From Pyrenopolyporus hunteri (lineage: Eukaryota > Ascomycota > Sordariomycetes > Xylariales > Hypoxylaceae), in the NCBI GenBank assembly GCA_902806595.1, contig CADCXC010000037.1, forward strand, positions 372,001 through 436,000: a DNA stretch of 64,000 nucleotides. Reading direction: 5' to 3'. A program made the position numbers and the translations under genes. Positions 32,510 through 44,260 of the stretch are shown one piece after another. Position 1 is the first letter of the stretch, and each line of letters starts with the position of its first letter. The notes beneath the pieces are model-generated. The model did no database searches. It was not told where the DNA came from and worked only from the letters and a program-made list of their open reading frames with translations.

Positions 32510-34726
32510 TCACCTGTCGCTATCGTAATGATCATCGCCGTCGTGGTGTAACGTCACACTGTTGAATTCCTCGAACGGATCGGCAGCTTCGTTACCGGGT
32601 GTCGCCAGCCCGCTGTCTAGCGGCACACCCTTGGTGAGGTTCATTTGCTTCGAACCGGTGATATCGACGCTTTCGCTCTCTTTAACGTTTCTAAAATTGA
32701 CCGTGTCGATACCGCGGCCCGCGTGCGGGACTATCGGTGGCTTCATATGTCGGATAAGGGCCCATTGTGTCGTCCTGAAGAAGGGGTGCGCTTTGATGTC
32801 GGAAGCTCCCGCCCTTGCGCCTAACCTCCTCGTCTCATCCTTGATCAGTAATTTTCGTATTAATGACTTGCAGAGACTGAACGTAAAAGTTAGCATAAGC
32901 GTAAGAAAACTGTTGATGCCTAACGTACTTTGAAATCTGTGGTGCTCCGGAGTGCTCCGGAAACGGTATTTCTTCTCGGAGGATGTTGGCGAAGGTCGCG
33001 TTACGGTTCTTCCCTTTGAACGGCGTGGTCCCGTATAACATCTCGTATATTAAGATGCCCAAAGTCCACCAGTCCACAGCGCTCGTGTGCCCGCTACCCT
33101 TAATCACTTCCGGGGCGATGTACTCCTCGGTGCCCACGAACGAGTTCGTCCGGAAGTTGGCGATGCACGACTTTGTATCTATAGTTGGGAGGGACGATGT
33201 GCTGGCGCCGTTCTTGCCCATGATCATGGTGGGCTTCCCACCAGGATCCGATTGCTTCGAGAGGTCGAAGTCGGAAAGCATAATGTGCCCCGACTGGTGG
33301 AGCAGAATATCTGTCGCCGACGTTAGCATGGTTTGCGTGAGGAAGTTGACGGGTAAGCATACTCTCCGGCTTCAAGTCCCGGTAGATGAATCCCATAAGG
33401 TGGAGGTATTCCAGAGCAGCCGTAACCTCCGCAGCGTAGAAGCGGGCATCGTCCTCGGGAATACATTTGCCAGGACGCGTCTGTAGTGCTCGGAAGAATT
33501 CTCCCCCACTGCAGTATTCCATACACAAATATAGATGATCTTCGGACTGGAAGGAGTGGTATAAGGTTACGATGAACGGATGGTTGCTCGTCGCTAGAAT
33601 TTCTTGCTCGGCCAACGCTCTCTTGATCTTATTACGCTTGATCATCTCCTTCTTGCTTAGGACTGTTTTTGGTAAGCACGCATCCGAGGGCATAGGGAGA
33701 GGTGAGAGACGACTTACCCTTCATGGCGTAGAGCCTAGAACTCTTCTTCTCCCTCACCAAGTAGACTTTTCCAACGTCTCCTTTCCCAATGAGTTTGATC
33801 TTGTCGAAGCTGGACGGCCCAACCTCGACGGTGCGGACCTTGATCGAGTTGGAACTATATGTCCTACGGAAAGCCATCGAATTCTGGTTTGGCGGAGGTA
33901 GCGCCCCCAGACCATCGTTCTCCGGCACCGAGAGTGCTCCCGAGTCGGGAGATAGCGTCGATTTGGTGTCGACGAATCCTAATGAGGCAGCACTCTCGTC
34001 TTGGATCAACGGCTCTTTGCCGAGCTCGGCCGTGGCCGGTCTCTCTCCGCTGCCCTTCCCCTGGCTGAAGAGGCCTTGGGCATTCGGGGCACTGGCAACT
34101 CTCCGCAACTTTCTCGCTAGCTCTTCCTTTGTGGCATTCGTGGCCTGCTCTTTTGCGCCGTCGGGGCCGTGGACCTTCAGGCTAGGAGTGTCGGGGGGGC
34201 TCGGGGGGACGGATCCTTCGTTGTGGTGACGGAGCCCAGGTTGACCCTGGTGGGCGAAGTAAGGATTCGCATTGGCTGTAGGACTGAGGGCTTCGTCCAG
34301 GGGATTTCCCTCGCTAGCGGTGGTGGTCGATCTGATCCTGCCGACGTTGGTGAAGAACTTCCTCGATTGGCGGAAGCTAACTTTCCCCTCGGACTTCAGG
34401 GCGTGGTCTATACTCTTCTCTTTGTCGCCATTGGTGCCGGAGTTGATGCGGAAGAAATTCTTCAGCTTCTGGTTAAAATGGCTGTTGTGGCCGTTGGAGC
34501 CGGTGGAAGCGGGCGACTTGACGGGCATCTTATCTGCGTCGGTATTGTCGCCTAGGTCGTTGTCCCTCAGGTCAACATTCGGATGATGCCATGACGTAAA
34601 TCGTTTTTTAATTCGGAAGTGAGGGCCTCGGCGGGTGAAAGATGTTGATGTGGTTGTTGGTGAGGGAGGGTTTGGGGAAGGGTGACTGAGGCTGGAATGG
34701 TGCTCAATTGACTCGTCGGACCCCAT
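32510..34726 (-). CDS. nrc-2: AGC protein kinase, NRC-2/Fpk1 type
   Basis: Serine/threonine kinase of the fungal NRC-2/Kin82/Fpk1 group. In yeast these kinases activate lipid flippases; in Neurospora nrc-2 restrains conidiation. Exons are 34726-33718, 33662-33363, 33310-32929 and 32876-32510, giving 685 aa. The first 300 residues are Ser/Pro-rich and disordered. The kinase domain begins with IGKGDVGKVYLV (about residue 310) and has RDLKPEN across the second intron. It has DFD in place of DFG (SDFDLSK), typical of this subgroup, and an insertion before the TNSFVGTEEYIAPEV activation segment. The C-terminal extension includes DPFEEFNSV, the hydrophobic-motif region. Splice phases all agree. Confidence 0.95.
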
Positions 34727-34749
34727 GTCGGCGGTAGCGCGGCGACGGC

Positions 34750-34803
34750 AGCAGGTAGCAGGTAGCAGTTAGCAGTTTTAAGCAGTTAGCACAGTTAGCA
34801 GCT
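34750..34803. repeat. AGCAGGT/AGCAGTT tandem repeats
   Basis: Units AGCAGGT and AGCAGTT(A) repeat about seven times just upstream of the kinase start, in its promoter or 5' leader. The copies are imperfect. Confidence 0.75.
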
Positions 34804-34991
34804 GTCGCCTGGCTGGGATCTGCCAAACTGGGCCTGGCGTTGGCGCTTGGGGGGGGGAGGGGAACAGGGCAGGGCACCGCTGTGTGGCGCTATGCTGTCT
34901 TGGGTGTGGTAGGCGAGTTCTACTTCGGTCGGGGGAAGAGCCCAAGTGAAAACTGGAAGTAGAACCCAGTGAAGTGACGAGCCACTGAGCA

Positions 34992-35075
34992 AGCCAGTAA
35001 GAAGCCGGTACTATAGCAGGAAACCAGCAGGAAACCAGTAAGAAACCAGTGGGAGGGCCAGTAAGAAGCCGCTAA
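34992..35075. repeat. AGCCAGTAAGAA-type tandem repeats
   Basis: Imperfect 10-14-bp units built on CCAGTAAGAAACC and CAGCAGGAAACCAG recur in this block. It is a minisatellite in the upstream region of the kinase gene. Confidence 0.7.
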
Positions 35076-36976
35076 AGGGCCACTGGCAGCGAGGGGCAAA
35101 AGGGGCGGGCCCTGAGTGGGTTGAGTTCCCTAAAGTTCCCTTGAGGATTCCCACTTGGGATAACGTTGCGTCCAGGTCCAGGTCCCCTTCCTCTCAACGC
35201 TCTCACGCTCTCAACGCTCACACGCTGCTCACACACAGCCTGCCTGCTTTTTGCTTTGCTTTGCTTGGCCTGCTTTTTCCCGCCTGCCTGCTTTGCTTGC
35301 TAATCGAATCACACACTGACTACCTTCTAGTACCTGAGGTAACGAGATACCGCGTGTCTCATGCCCAGAAACCACGCCCCTTCTTCAATACGAAGTAGAG
35401 TTACCAACAGGGTCTCAGAAAAGGCTCCCGGTCGTTTTCGTAGGTTGTATGTCGTATGCATGTACGTATTGTAGGTACCACCTATAGGAAGTCCTGGTCT
35501 TGAAACTGTTTGTGTCGATTGTTGCGGTTGCGCTAATAAAGCCGCGAGTCTCTCTTAGCTACGTCCGCAGCAAGCATCTAGAAGCTTTTTTATGTTCTTA
35601 TTATGTAGCTATACCCATTCGGTCCGCGTGGGTATTGGCATGACAATGTTCGTAGGCGAATTGATTGCCCCGGGTTTAGGGGTCGAAAAGCAGAATGATA
35701 TTATTAATAAAACACAAAAAAAAGGAAGGGGAGAATTGCATAGGGATGATGAGGTTGAAGGGATGTGATATGATTGATCCCTTGAGATGATTCGAAGTGT
35801 GAAGGGCGACGTGAATTTGGGCTTAGAAATACATTGTACAATACAATACAATACCTCAGCCTTCTCTTCCCCTTACACGCATGTTCAAGTTTAGGTACTA
35901 TCCGCACCTACACACATGATTTGACATAAGTACCTTCTGTACCACATGGTACCTGTCTGTTAGGCCAGGTACTCGTTCCGTGGGTACATGTATCTCGCTC
36001 CAGACCACGCCTCCGTGTATCCAGGCGCCACCGTTATTTCCGTGGCCTATTCCACCATTGATAACCGTTAGGTATTATATTTCCCCGTTAGTATTGTGCG
36101 ATTATGCTACCTTTATACATGTAGATACGGGTGCCACTACAGGTATGTATATGGAGTTAGGTATTCTGCCTTTATTGTTTTCTATAATGAGGAAATGGAA
36201 TGAAAACACAAATTATAATCACCACCCCTTATTGTTGATGTTTCTCCTATAAGAAGCTGGAGGTATCATTGCACTACATATCTTGTTCCAGCCCACAAAT
36301 TCACCCACTGGAATGGATAGATCCATCAATGCTACCTCACTGCGGTGCAAGTGTCAGGGCCAGCCATGTCCATGTATTACGTCATGTGGGAAATGGGCAA
36401 GCCCGGCACCGGTTACCACATACGAAACGACCCATAGCCGCCATACGTAGGTACCTGAATAGCCCATAAGATACCCCAATCAGGGAGAGCTTCAGGGCCA
36501 ATTGGATTGGTAAGCTTCCACGCAATCGGGTGTCTTGTGGGAATCTTAGCAGCCAGGAACCTACTTAGGCCAAAACCTTAAGCTACGCCAACGGCTTCAG
36601 AACGTACAGTACATGTACCCATCACGTCGTAATAAGAATCGACGCCCGCTCGTATTAAATTCGGGGACTCCCCATTTATGTCGTGTAGGCAGCTTGGATG
36701 ACAAGACGTCTGCCGTCCACGGGGCCGTCTAGAGACGCATAGAAGCCCGGTAAAGTCATGTCTTCGGGAAACTTAGGTAGCTACCTGATTATCTTCATTT
36801 GTTACCTTTGGATATAAGGTACCTAGGTATACAATAGGGGGCTTGGAAGCCATGTCCATGTCATGTCAAAAAACTCAAAAGGGATGCAGGCCACGTGCTT
36901 GTTTCCCGAGTCCAATATTCCGACCGTTCATCCTTGAATTTATTTACCTCCCGAATAAGGCGGGAGATTCGAATGT

Positions 36977-37012
36977 GGTAGGTAGGTAGGTAGGTAGGTA
37001 GGTAGGTAGGTA
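36977..37012. repeat. (GGTA)9 tetranucleotide repeat
   Basis: Nine perfect GGTA units in a row, about 170 bp downstream of the zinc-finger gene's stop codon. The unit is the same one that makes up the dispersed GGTAGGTACCTACC motifs. Confidence 0.95.
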
Positions 37013-37180
37013 TTAACAGCCCGGCTAACTGCTCCTTCGAGGCCGAGCCCAGAAACCCAACCAACACCGCCAACAATACTAATTAAGTATATCTATTCGA
37101 GTCCTTCCTAACGAAGGATGATGTTATATCGTTCTTAATCGCTAGGTTTACGGGAAGACTCGACCACCTGTCATTCTGAA

Positions 37181-38290
37181 TCAGGCAAGCCCCAGCGTCT
37201 GTCTCATGTACTCCTCGTCGTCGGGAGCATTCTCGTCCATCTGGATCAGGAGCCGCCTCAGTTTCCGCCTTCTCTCCTTGTACTGCTGGGCATCCTCGAA
37301 TTGCTGATCCGCAATCGACGGGGTGACCTGATTGCCATCCTCGTCGAATAGATAGTCCGGAAGCTCGTCAGCATCGCGCTTCAGCGTCGAGATGCCCTCG
37401 TTCTGATACCCCTCGCCCACGTGCCACACAAACGACCTGAAGTGCGCCCTCTCCATGTGCTCCTCAAATTCTGTTTGATCCGCAAACTCGATAGGGGTGT
37501 CCCTTGCAGCACACTTTCCCCACCGACAGGTTAGAGGGTCCTCGTCTCCGTGGACGACATGAACATGCCTGCGTAGTGTCTTCATGTTCTGCAGCTCTGC
37601 CGGACAAGACCTCCCCGAAGTTAATTTCCACTCGCATAAGAATGGGATGAATTTGGCGTTGGTCCGCAAATACTGCTCCCTCGCCGAATCTATAACAACG
37701 CGCGGCGGTCTCCCGCGCCGCTTCGCTTCCTTAGGCTGGTCTCTTCTGGGCTCGCTGGTCCTGGCATGCCTTAAGCGGTCCTCTTGGCCACCCGTGCAAG
37801 GTCCTTCGGGCTTAGAAATCTTCGGCGGCCTGCCCCGTTTCTTTTGTTGAGGACCGGGGCTCTTTGCTGCGCGTTGCGCGGGGGGCAGAATTACAGAGGC
37901 TTTATCCTTGGTTGTCGCAGGAATTCGTCCCGGGCGCGGCTCTTGACTTCTGTTTATAGTAGGACTCCCTTGCTGGGTATAATATTGGGTGTGAGACGCC
38001 GGAGATGATGCTGACGACCTAATATGTACGGCTAGTTGAGGCCTAGAATGTGGTGGGGACGCCGAGGTAACCGTAGGCTGTCTTTGCATTTTTTGCTCCC
38101 CGACCAGATTTTGCAATGCTGATTGACGTGATGGCGGTGCTGTAAGGCTGATATTGCGTCTTGGGTGTAGGATATCAGAGATAACCGGGGGCGCTGCGAT
38201 ATCTTCCCCAAGCTCATCGGCCTCGTTATTAAAGGCATGGTAAAGGGTGTGCCTCGCTCGGACTCCCTTAGACGCGTTGCTATCAACCAT
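37181..38290 (-). CDS. C2H2 zinc-finger protein with AT-hooks
   Basis: A 369-aa single-exon protein, probably nuclear and DNA-binding. The first 130 residues are Ser/Pro/Gln-rich. Two AT-hook cores, KKRGRPPK (about residue 150) and KRRGRPPR (about 190), bind the DNA minor groove. Two atypical C2H2 fingers follow: one with Cys at FLCEW and SCPAEL and the pair HVHVVH, then one with LTCRWGKC and HMERAH. The longer-than-usual loops are like those in fungus-specific fingers. The C-terminus is acidic and then basic (QQYKERRRKLRRLLIQM). The target genes are unknown. Confidence 0.88.
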   Translation of the reverse strand: MVDSNASKGVRARHTLYHAFNNEADELGEDIAAPPVISDILHPRRNISLTAPPSRQSALQNLVGEQKMQRQPTVTSASPPHSRPQLAVHIRSSASSPASHTQYYTQQGSPTINRSQEPRPGRIPATTKDKASVILPPAQRAAKSPGPQQKKRGRPPKISKPEGPCTGGQEDRLRHARTSEPRRDQPKEAKRRGRPPRVVIDSAREQYLRTNAKFIPFLCEWKLTSGRSCPAELQNMKTLRRHVHVVHGDEDPLTCRWGKCAARDTPIEFADQTEFEEHMERAHFRSFVWHVGEGYQNEGISTLKRDADELPDYLFDEDGNQVTPSIADQQFEDAQQYKERRRKLRRLLIQMDENAPDDEEYMRQTLGLA

Positions 38291-39219
38291 TATTTCTTCG
38301 TTCTATTGTCATGCCATAAGATGAGAATCGTCCCAGAATTAAAATTACAATAATCCGAATTGATAAACTTGTGTTTCTTCTTTTCCGTTCAGGCTCGTCG
38401 GGTTTCGAGGAATCATGTTTTGTCGATTTTTTGTTGATTCCTCTTGCTTATAGTTTGGAAATGCAAGCTACCCTAGAGAGGCGAACGGTTTCGTCCAGTC
38501 GCGCGTTGGCTTGAGTTAAGCTACGTACCGTATCCTTGGTACTGTACGGTACAACGGAATTGGGCAAAACCGTTATGCGACGAGCAAGGGTCCACGTTCA
38601 GGTACCTCTAGGTAGGGCTTTAACCACCTAAAACCAGTAAACTCAGTTTCAATGCAGGTAGGTACCTATCATACGGTGCTATCACACTGTACAGTAGGTA
38701 CCGTCGAAGACCGCCCACCGTTTTGTGCTTAGTGAGGTTCTATTTAGCTACTATAGGGGATTACAGCTAGCGGTCATAAGCTTCCTAGGCCTGCAGTAAG
38801 CTCCCGCTGATACGCTGCTACGCTGCTACACTGCTACGCTCTCCACGCTTCTCCAGCTACTGATCGCTGCACGTCATCGCCTATATTTTGGAGAAGCCGG
38901 AGTGCAGATTCTGGGAAACTTGCTATTTGACCAAAGGATTGCGACATCTTGTGAAATTTGTAATCAGCACACTCAGATCTGGTCCGGACTTTGAATTATT
39001 AATCAATATCGAGGCATACAGCCTTTTAGATTCCATGCGGAGTAGGCGGCGTTAAGATCCGTCCCAGGTCTCTACAGCTATAAGTGAAGCTCGAATCCTC
39101 GAGGACCAGCCTGCTTTGATCTACATATCATCGTCTGGAAGGAAACTCCGGCTAGTCTTCAAGCCTATATATCATACCCAGTAATTTAACTCTTCGTACC
39201 AAAACTACCTAGCGTAACA
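38291..39219. other. Divergent promoter region
   Basis: Lies between the divergent zinc-finger and SDR genes. A CGCTGCTACGCTGCTACACTGC-type repeat is at 38812-38845. No gene is seen. Confidence 0.5.
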
Positions 39220-40148
39220 ATGTCCTTGTCTTCCAAGTTCTTCGCTATCGTCGCCGGCGCCGGTCCCGGCACAGGTGAGTAGAACTCTCCTTGCCCGCCG
39301 TTCATCCAGCGAGAGTTGCTAAAATATCCTTAGGCAGAGCATGTGCCATCCGGTTCTCCAAGGCCTACCCGGTGGTGCTGATAACTCGCAGCCCGGAGTC
39401 GTACCAGGACACCGTGGCCGAGATCAACAAGTCCGGCGGCAAGGCCATCGGCATCAGCGCCGACGCTTCGGACGTAAAGTCGCTGGACGCCGCCTTCGAG
39501 AAGATCGCAAAGGAACTGCCCGGTCTGAAGCTCGCCGCAGCCATCTACAACGTCGGCGCCGCATTCCAGAGGAAGCCGTTCCTCGAGGTGAAGGTCGAGG
39601 CGTTTGACAGCGTTATCGCCGGCAATGCGTACGCATGAGCACCAGTTCTTCAGTGTACTTGATTAGAGTCGTCCATAGCTAACAGGCGTGATAGGCGCGG
39701 CCTCTTCAACTTCGCTCAGAAGACTATCCCCCTGCTCTTAGAAGCGGTACCTGAATCGCAGCACCCCCCTTCCCTGCTAGTCACGGGCGCCACGGCCTCC
39801 GTCAGGGGCTCGAACCAGTTTTCGGTGTTCGGGGCTAGCATGTTCGCTCGACGGGCGCTCGCGCAGTCTCTCGCGCGCGAGTTCGGGCCCAAGGGGGTAC
39901 ACGTCGCACATGCTATCATCGACGGAGTTATCGACATCGAGAAGACGAAGAACTACACGCCGAACGACGGCGCCGCGGACGGCAAGATCAGGGCTGATGC
40001 GGTCAGTATCCGAAATCTAATTCCTGGCCGCCTTCTATCAATGCTAACTTGAACCTAGATCGCCGAGAGCTACTGGCACTTACACACCCAACACCGTTCT
40101 GCGTTCACGCAGGAGATCGACATTCGGCCTTACGTTGAGAAGTTCTAA
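39220..40148 (+). CDS. Short-chain dehydrogenase/reductase
   Basis: NAD(P)-dependent oxidoreductase of the SDR superfamily, substrate unknown. Exons are 39220-39274, 39334-39628, 39695-40001 and 40059-40148, giving 248 aa. The Rossmann cofactor motif is FAIVAGAGPGTGRACAIRF (residues 8-26), with the first intron inside it. The usual NAG motif is replaced by IYNVGA. Ser-x-Asn at the active site is unusual: TGATASVRGSNQFSVFGAS has no canonical YxxxK, since the expected Tyr-Lys pair reads FGASMFARRAL. The catalytic residues are therefore doubtful. The protein ends DIRPYVEKF. Confidence 0.88.
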
Positions 40149-40761
40149 GTTTATTTCTCCGGCTGGCATGGGATGGGAAAACTAGGGCTTCAGTTGGTCC
40201 TGCCGAACGGTAACCCTGGGCCTTTAGGCAAATAAGGGCAAGGACGCACGCAAACCCAGATGGGTGGAATGTATTCACATGAGCTCCATGATAAATGAAT
40301 CGACCGTTGAATACCTATGGATAGACTGTGTAGTTCGTCGAGGGCCACCTCGCTCCGTGACTTATCTGTCTAACTCCCTCGAATTTCCAGTATCGAAAGG
40401 GTTTACTTCGTCGCATCAAACACATAACCTTTAAGAGGATACGGCTGGAAGATTTGAGATACCCTATATTACTTATATGGATCAATCTCTGATTGGTATA
40501 CGGTCTATGTAAACCTAAGCCAGACGGTTGAGCCTGTCGATTCAATGACAGGCGCCCATTATTCCGCATGGTTCACAGAATCAGTAGTAGCCCAACCTTA
40601 GTAGGGTTTCTATGGCCTGGAACGCGGTAGGCATTGATAAGCTGTTGGCATGTTGCTACGCTTGACCCGTCGCTTATCTTGAGTATCCATTTTTCAGGAT
40701 GGAATTGGTGATTAACCTGGGATATTCGTTCCCTTGCCCCCTTGAGATGAGGCTAAAAATA
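40149..40761. other. Intergenic between convergent genes
   Basis: Contains the 3' ends of the SDR and Tma46 genes. No gene is seen. Confidence 0.5.
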
Positions 40762-41893
40762 TCAAGCACCAGCGGCCACGGGAGTACCATCACCGGTATC
40801 CGGCGGCTGGGTTGAATCTGCGGAATAGCCCGCGGCGGTAGCTAATCTCTCGGCTTCCTTCTTGTCTCGGATCGCTTGCGTTTCCTGCCTTAGCTTCTCG
40901 AGATTCCACGCGCCGTCATCCTCATCTTCGTCTTCGGACTCATCTTCTCCGTATCTCCAGTTGCCGCTTTCAAACAGGGCACGGCCGGTTGATTCCTTGG
41001 CTTGGCGGGCTTGTTCCTCGGCAGCCTTCTTGTCTAACCGCTCCTTCTTCCATTTTGCGAAGGTCTCTGGCGTCACGGGGGTGAGATTTCCTGTTAATTT
41101 ATGCCTCTCCGATTCTAAGAAGTCTTCGAGTGTTAGGGTCTTAAGTGGCGATTTGTCTAGGAGGGCTTTCTCGGCTGCGCGTTGTTCTTTTGTCTTGAGC
41201 ACGAAACTAAATTTTGGGATTAGAAATTATACTGCAAATCCGAAGCAAGGGGGGGACTTACCCTGGCGGAAGGGCATGCTTGTACTTGCACTTGTCGCCT
41301 CCATTTGGGCATGTCCAGAACCAACCGTATTTGCCGTCTTCAATCGCTTCGATGAAGTACTTGCAGACTTTATCGGTGGTGGTCACTTGGTTGCCCTTCT
41401 TCGAGAGGACTACCTTTCGCAACTTCTCCTCGTCCCAGTCTTCGGACGTCTCTTGCTTCTTCTTCTCTTCCTCTTCCGTCCGGCCATCGGTGTAGAGATT
41501 CTTCTTCTCGGTCTTCCGTTCAACGGAAAGGTCGTGTGCGAACTTGCACTTCTTTCCCTTCTCGCAGTTACCCTTCTTGAAAAATATGCAGACAACAGTC
41601 TTGGGGTCGACGCCGAAGGGGACTTTCTGGATCTGGGCGGGCTTGTTGAGCAGGGCTTCGGCTTCTCGCTTGGCATCTTCGGCGGCCTTCTTCTCGCGCG
41701 CCCGGGCTTCCTTTTCGGCTTGCTTCCTCTTCTCTTCGGCGCTACCCCCGGCCTTGGCTGAGGCTTGGATCTGCTTGATTTGTTTTTGCGCAACTGCACC
41801 CTTCTTGTTTTTCATACCAAACGTCTTGTCTTCGGCAATCTTCGCAGCAGAAGGCTTCTTGCCTTTGCCTTCGTCCTTCTTCTTCGGAGGCAT
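40762..41893 (-). CDS. TMA46: CCCH zinc-finger protein Tma46 (DFRP1 family)
   Basis: Ribosome-associated partner of the Rbg/DRG GTPases, counterpart of human ZC3H15. Exons 41893-41262 and 41206-40762 give 358 aa. The N-terminus MPPKKKDEGKGKKPS and the FGMKNKKGAVAQK motif are characteristic. The first CCCH finger is CIFFKKGNCEKGKKCKFAH (about residue 101). The second starts CKYF and ends CKYKH (about 175-206). The DFRP domain follows the intron, with EDFLESERHKLTG and TPVTPETFAKWK. An acidic stretch (EDESEDEDEDD) and a coiled-coil end follow. Strong Lys/Glu composition is normal for the family. Confidence 0.95.
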
Positions 41894-42638
41894 CTTGGCG
41901 GGTTGCGATACAAACTACAATTGATAATTCCGCAACGAGAGTAGTTGCCTTCTAGGGGATGACTTTTTTTTTTTTTAGGGCGAAGACCTGCCGGCCGTCA
42001 GTAAACAAGTTGCGGCGTTGTAGCGAGGCCGTTGTAGGAACGGTCCGTCGGTGGTGAACAATTACTTCACTAGACCGAGAACACTCAGGTAGGTAATGGG
42101 CCAAAGGTTGGTGGGTTAAAGGACTGGCGGGGGACCAATAACGTCAATTGTACCATGTTAGATTTTGACATAACGTCACATGATCAAGTGATGTGGCGCA
42201 TGTATGTGCAATCGATGCGTATATGCGTAGACCCATATATCTAGGTAGGTAGGTACCTACCTGGTAGGTACTACCTAAGCAGGTTTAGCCACGTTAATGA
42301 TAAGATAGATACCCAGCCTTAGGTGTGTACGTTCAAGTCTGCGGTACTTGTAGGTACCACACCTACAGATATCATGGGTACGACGCTGGAGTGGAAGCTA
42401 CAGCTGGCCTCAATTTATCCCGAACAAACGCGTAAAGAGACTCGTCCACCACTCCGACACTCATTTATGTTCTACTCGATCGCCCTGGAGCATTGTCTGT
42501 GAAACAACCCTTTTGAGGCCCAAATAGTAAGTTCCAATGCAAAATTAAAGTTGGCGATGGTGGATCATTGACAGGATATTCTAGATTCCCCTTCGAAGTA
42601 AAGGCAAATTCGTTCCTCGGCTCCTCATCCCCTCCATC
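41894..42638. other. Divergent promoter region
   Basis: Lies between divergent TMA46 and OST4. Bases 42240-42290 hold a GGTAGGTACCTACC inverted-repeat motif that could form a hairpin. No gene is seen. Confidence 0.5.
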
Positions 42639-42827
42639 ATGATTTCCGACGACGACTTGTATTCCCTTGCCATCTTCCTTGGCTCGGTGGCCATGATACT
42701 CATCGTGCTATACCATTTCTTCGAGGTCAATTCGCAAGAGGATAGCGCACTCGCCGAGAAAGCCGCCAAAGCGACGCCGACACAGCAACCTACAGCAGTT
42801 GGAAAACAACCGGGAGGGACAAAGTGA
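42639..42827 (+). CDS. OST4: Oligosaccharyltransferase subunit Ost4
   Basis: Tiny ER membrane subunit of the N-glycosylation transferase; in yeast it bridges Stt3 and Ost3/6. The 62-aa single-exon frame begins MISDDDLYSLAIFLGSVAMI, then LIVLYHFFEV, which aligns with yeast Ost4 (MISDEQLNSLAI) along its whole 36 residues. The extra C-terminal 26 residues (SQEDSALAEKAAKATPTQQP and on) are a soluble tail absent from yeast. One transmembrane helix spans about residues 9-27. It is easily missed by automated annotation because of its size. Confidence 0.95.
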   Translation: MISDDDLYSLAIFLGSVAMILIVLYHFFEVNSQEDSALAEKAAKATPTQQPTAVGKQPGGTK

Positions 42828-44260
42828 AAGATCAGGCAACCCCGAACAATGCGTTCGGTGATGACTTTTGGACTTAGGAGATAGACAAAAAAAAAAAGAG
42901 GCGGAACTACCTCGATTAGTAGTGTCTATGTTATTTGGGAGAGGGATACGCAGACACGCAACGGAAGCCTTAGTCGCCAAGGGCGAAGCTCTTATGGAAG
43001 AGATGTCTCTGACGAAGTAATCCGACCAGTCTCGAGCCAGTCGTCTCGAGGGAATTCCACCTGGTGGACTATCGATATACATCACTTAGAAAGGCACATG
43101 TCTCATGGATTTATAAATAAACTGAGCCACTTCGCCTCCAAGGCCTACCATGCGTGCGAAGCCCAGTGATTCCAGGCCGATATGGAGTAGGGTACCTTTA
43201 GCTGCCGTTCAATTTCAGGTTTTCTGTTCAGTCTTGCGTGCTGTATCCTATTTGATACTAAATTATCACCCTCGACCCTCTCTGCTTATGTACACGAAGG
43301 GTATTATAATAAGTACATAGAGTAGATACCTAATTGGATAATGCTTTACATACCTAGGGACTTTGCCCGAATGAGATCATAGGTGTCTATATGGAAAGGT
43401 GTCGCGCAAGATGCATTGATTACTTCATGTACCTAGGTACCTAGATATATAATGTTTTGCGATCAATAGAAAAAGGTACGGCATGATGTACATTTAAAAT
43501 ATGCATTACATAAGCCACTACCTCAACTTAATGGGTCCGCAGGTGCATGTAACAGCGGGTACATAGGTAGGTACATGTACATACATGAATCCGGCGCAAA
43601 CATCCTGAATCAAGCAATCAAGGCGCCACGTATGGTGGAGAAATTTAATGGGGCTGGCGAGTGACTGGCTGATAGCGACTCATTTGTTTTTTCCACCCAA
43701 CTCGCCTGCGCGCTCCCTCCCTGATTCCTTTCTCAACTGCGCCTCTTTCCCAGCAACTTCTTCTGCCAACTCCAAACTTCATCAGCGCCGACACCCCAAA
43801 ACTGTCTTCTTTCCTTTCAGACATTAATTAAGGAGACTATCAAGCTGCTTCGCCTTCAAACTCTTTTTTTTTTATTTCATTTTATTTTCTTCTCGGCTGC
43901 ATCCAACTTCGCCAGCCGTATCTGATCTGTCTTGTAGTCCGCCAACTCGCGAGACAGATATTTTCTACAACAATCTATTCCACTCACAAACAAACCATCT
44001 CGCCACCTCACCACCTCACCACCCTCGCGGCGCGCGTACGGCTAGTACTCATCTCAGCCGTATCTTCAAATCATTAAACCCTCATCGTCTTTATTGACAG
44101 ACAGCGGTTCCTTTGTCCACCGTTGCGCTCGCATCTACGCCTCGCTTTAGGCCAACTTCCCACCTGCAGCCTAATCTCTGAACGCGATTATTCTTCGCGT
44201 TCTTCCTCTTACATCTCATACAACCGACTTCTAATAAACCGGTAATCAATCATAATCATC
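42828..44260. other. Intergenic and long leader upstream of Yra1
   Basis: About 1.4 kb. Bases 43680-44220 are rich in C and T with poly-T at 43867-43874, typical of a highly expressed fungal gene's promoter and leader. CCTAGGTACCTAG motifs are at 43432-43445. No gene is seen. Confidence 0.5.

Larger units (their letters stand above)
34727..37180. other. Long intergenic region upstream of the kinase
   Basis: About 2.45 kb. Bases 34750-35075 hold degenerate AGCAGTTAGCA and CAGTAAGAAACC repeats in what must be the kinase promoter/leader. CTTTGCTTTGCTTTGCTTGG-type repeats occur at 35250-35300. A (GGTA)9 tract is at 36977-37012. No gene is seen. Confidence 0.5.

Noticed and set aside
36977..37012. 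CRISPR-like or telomere-like repeat
   Set aside because: It is a simple GGTA tetranucleotide tract without spacers, and not the TTAGGG telomere unit.
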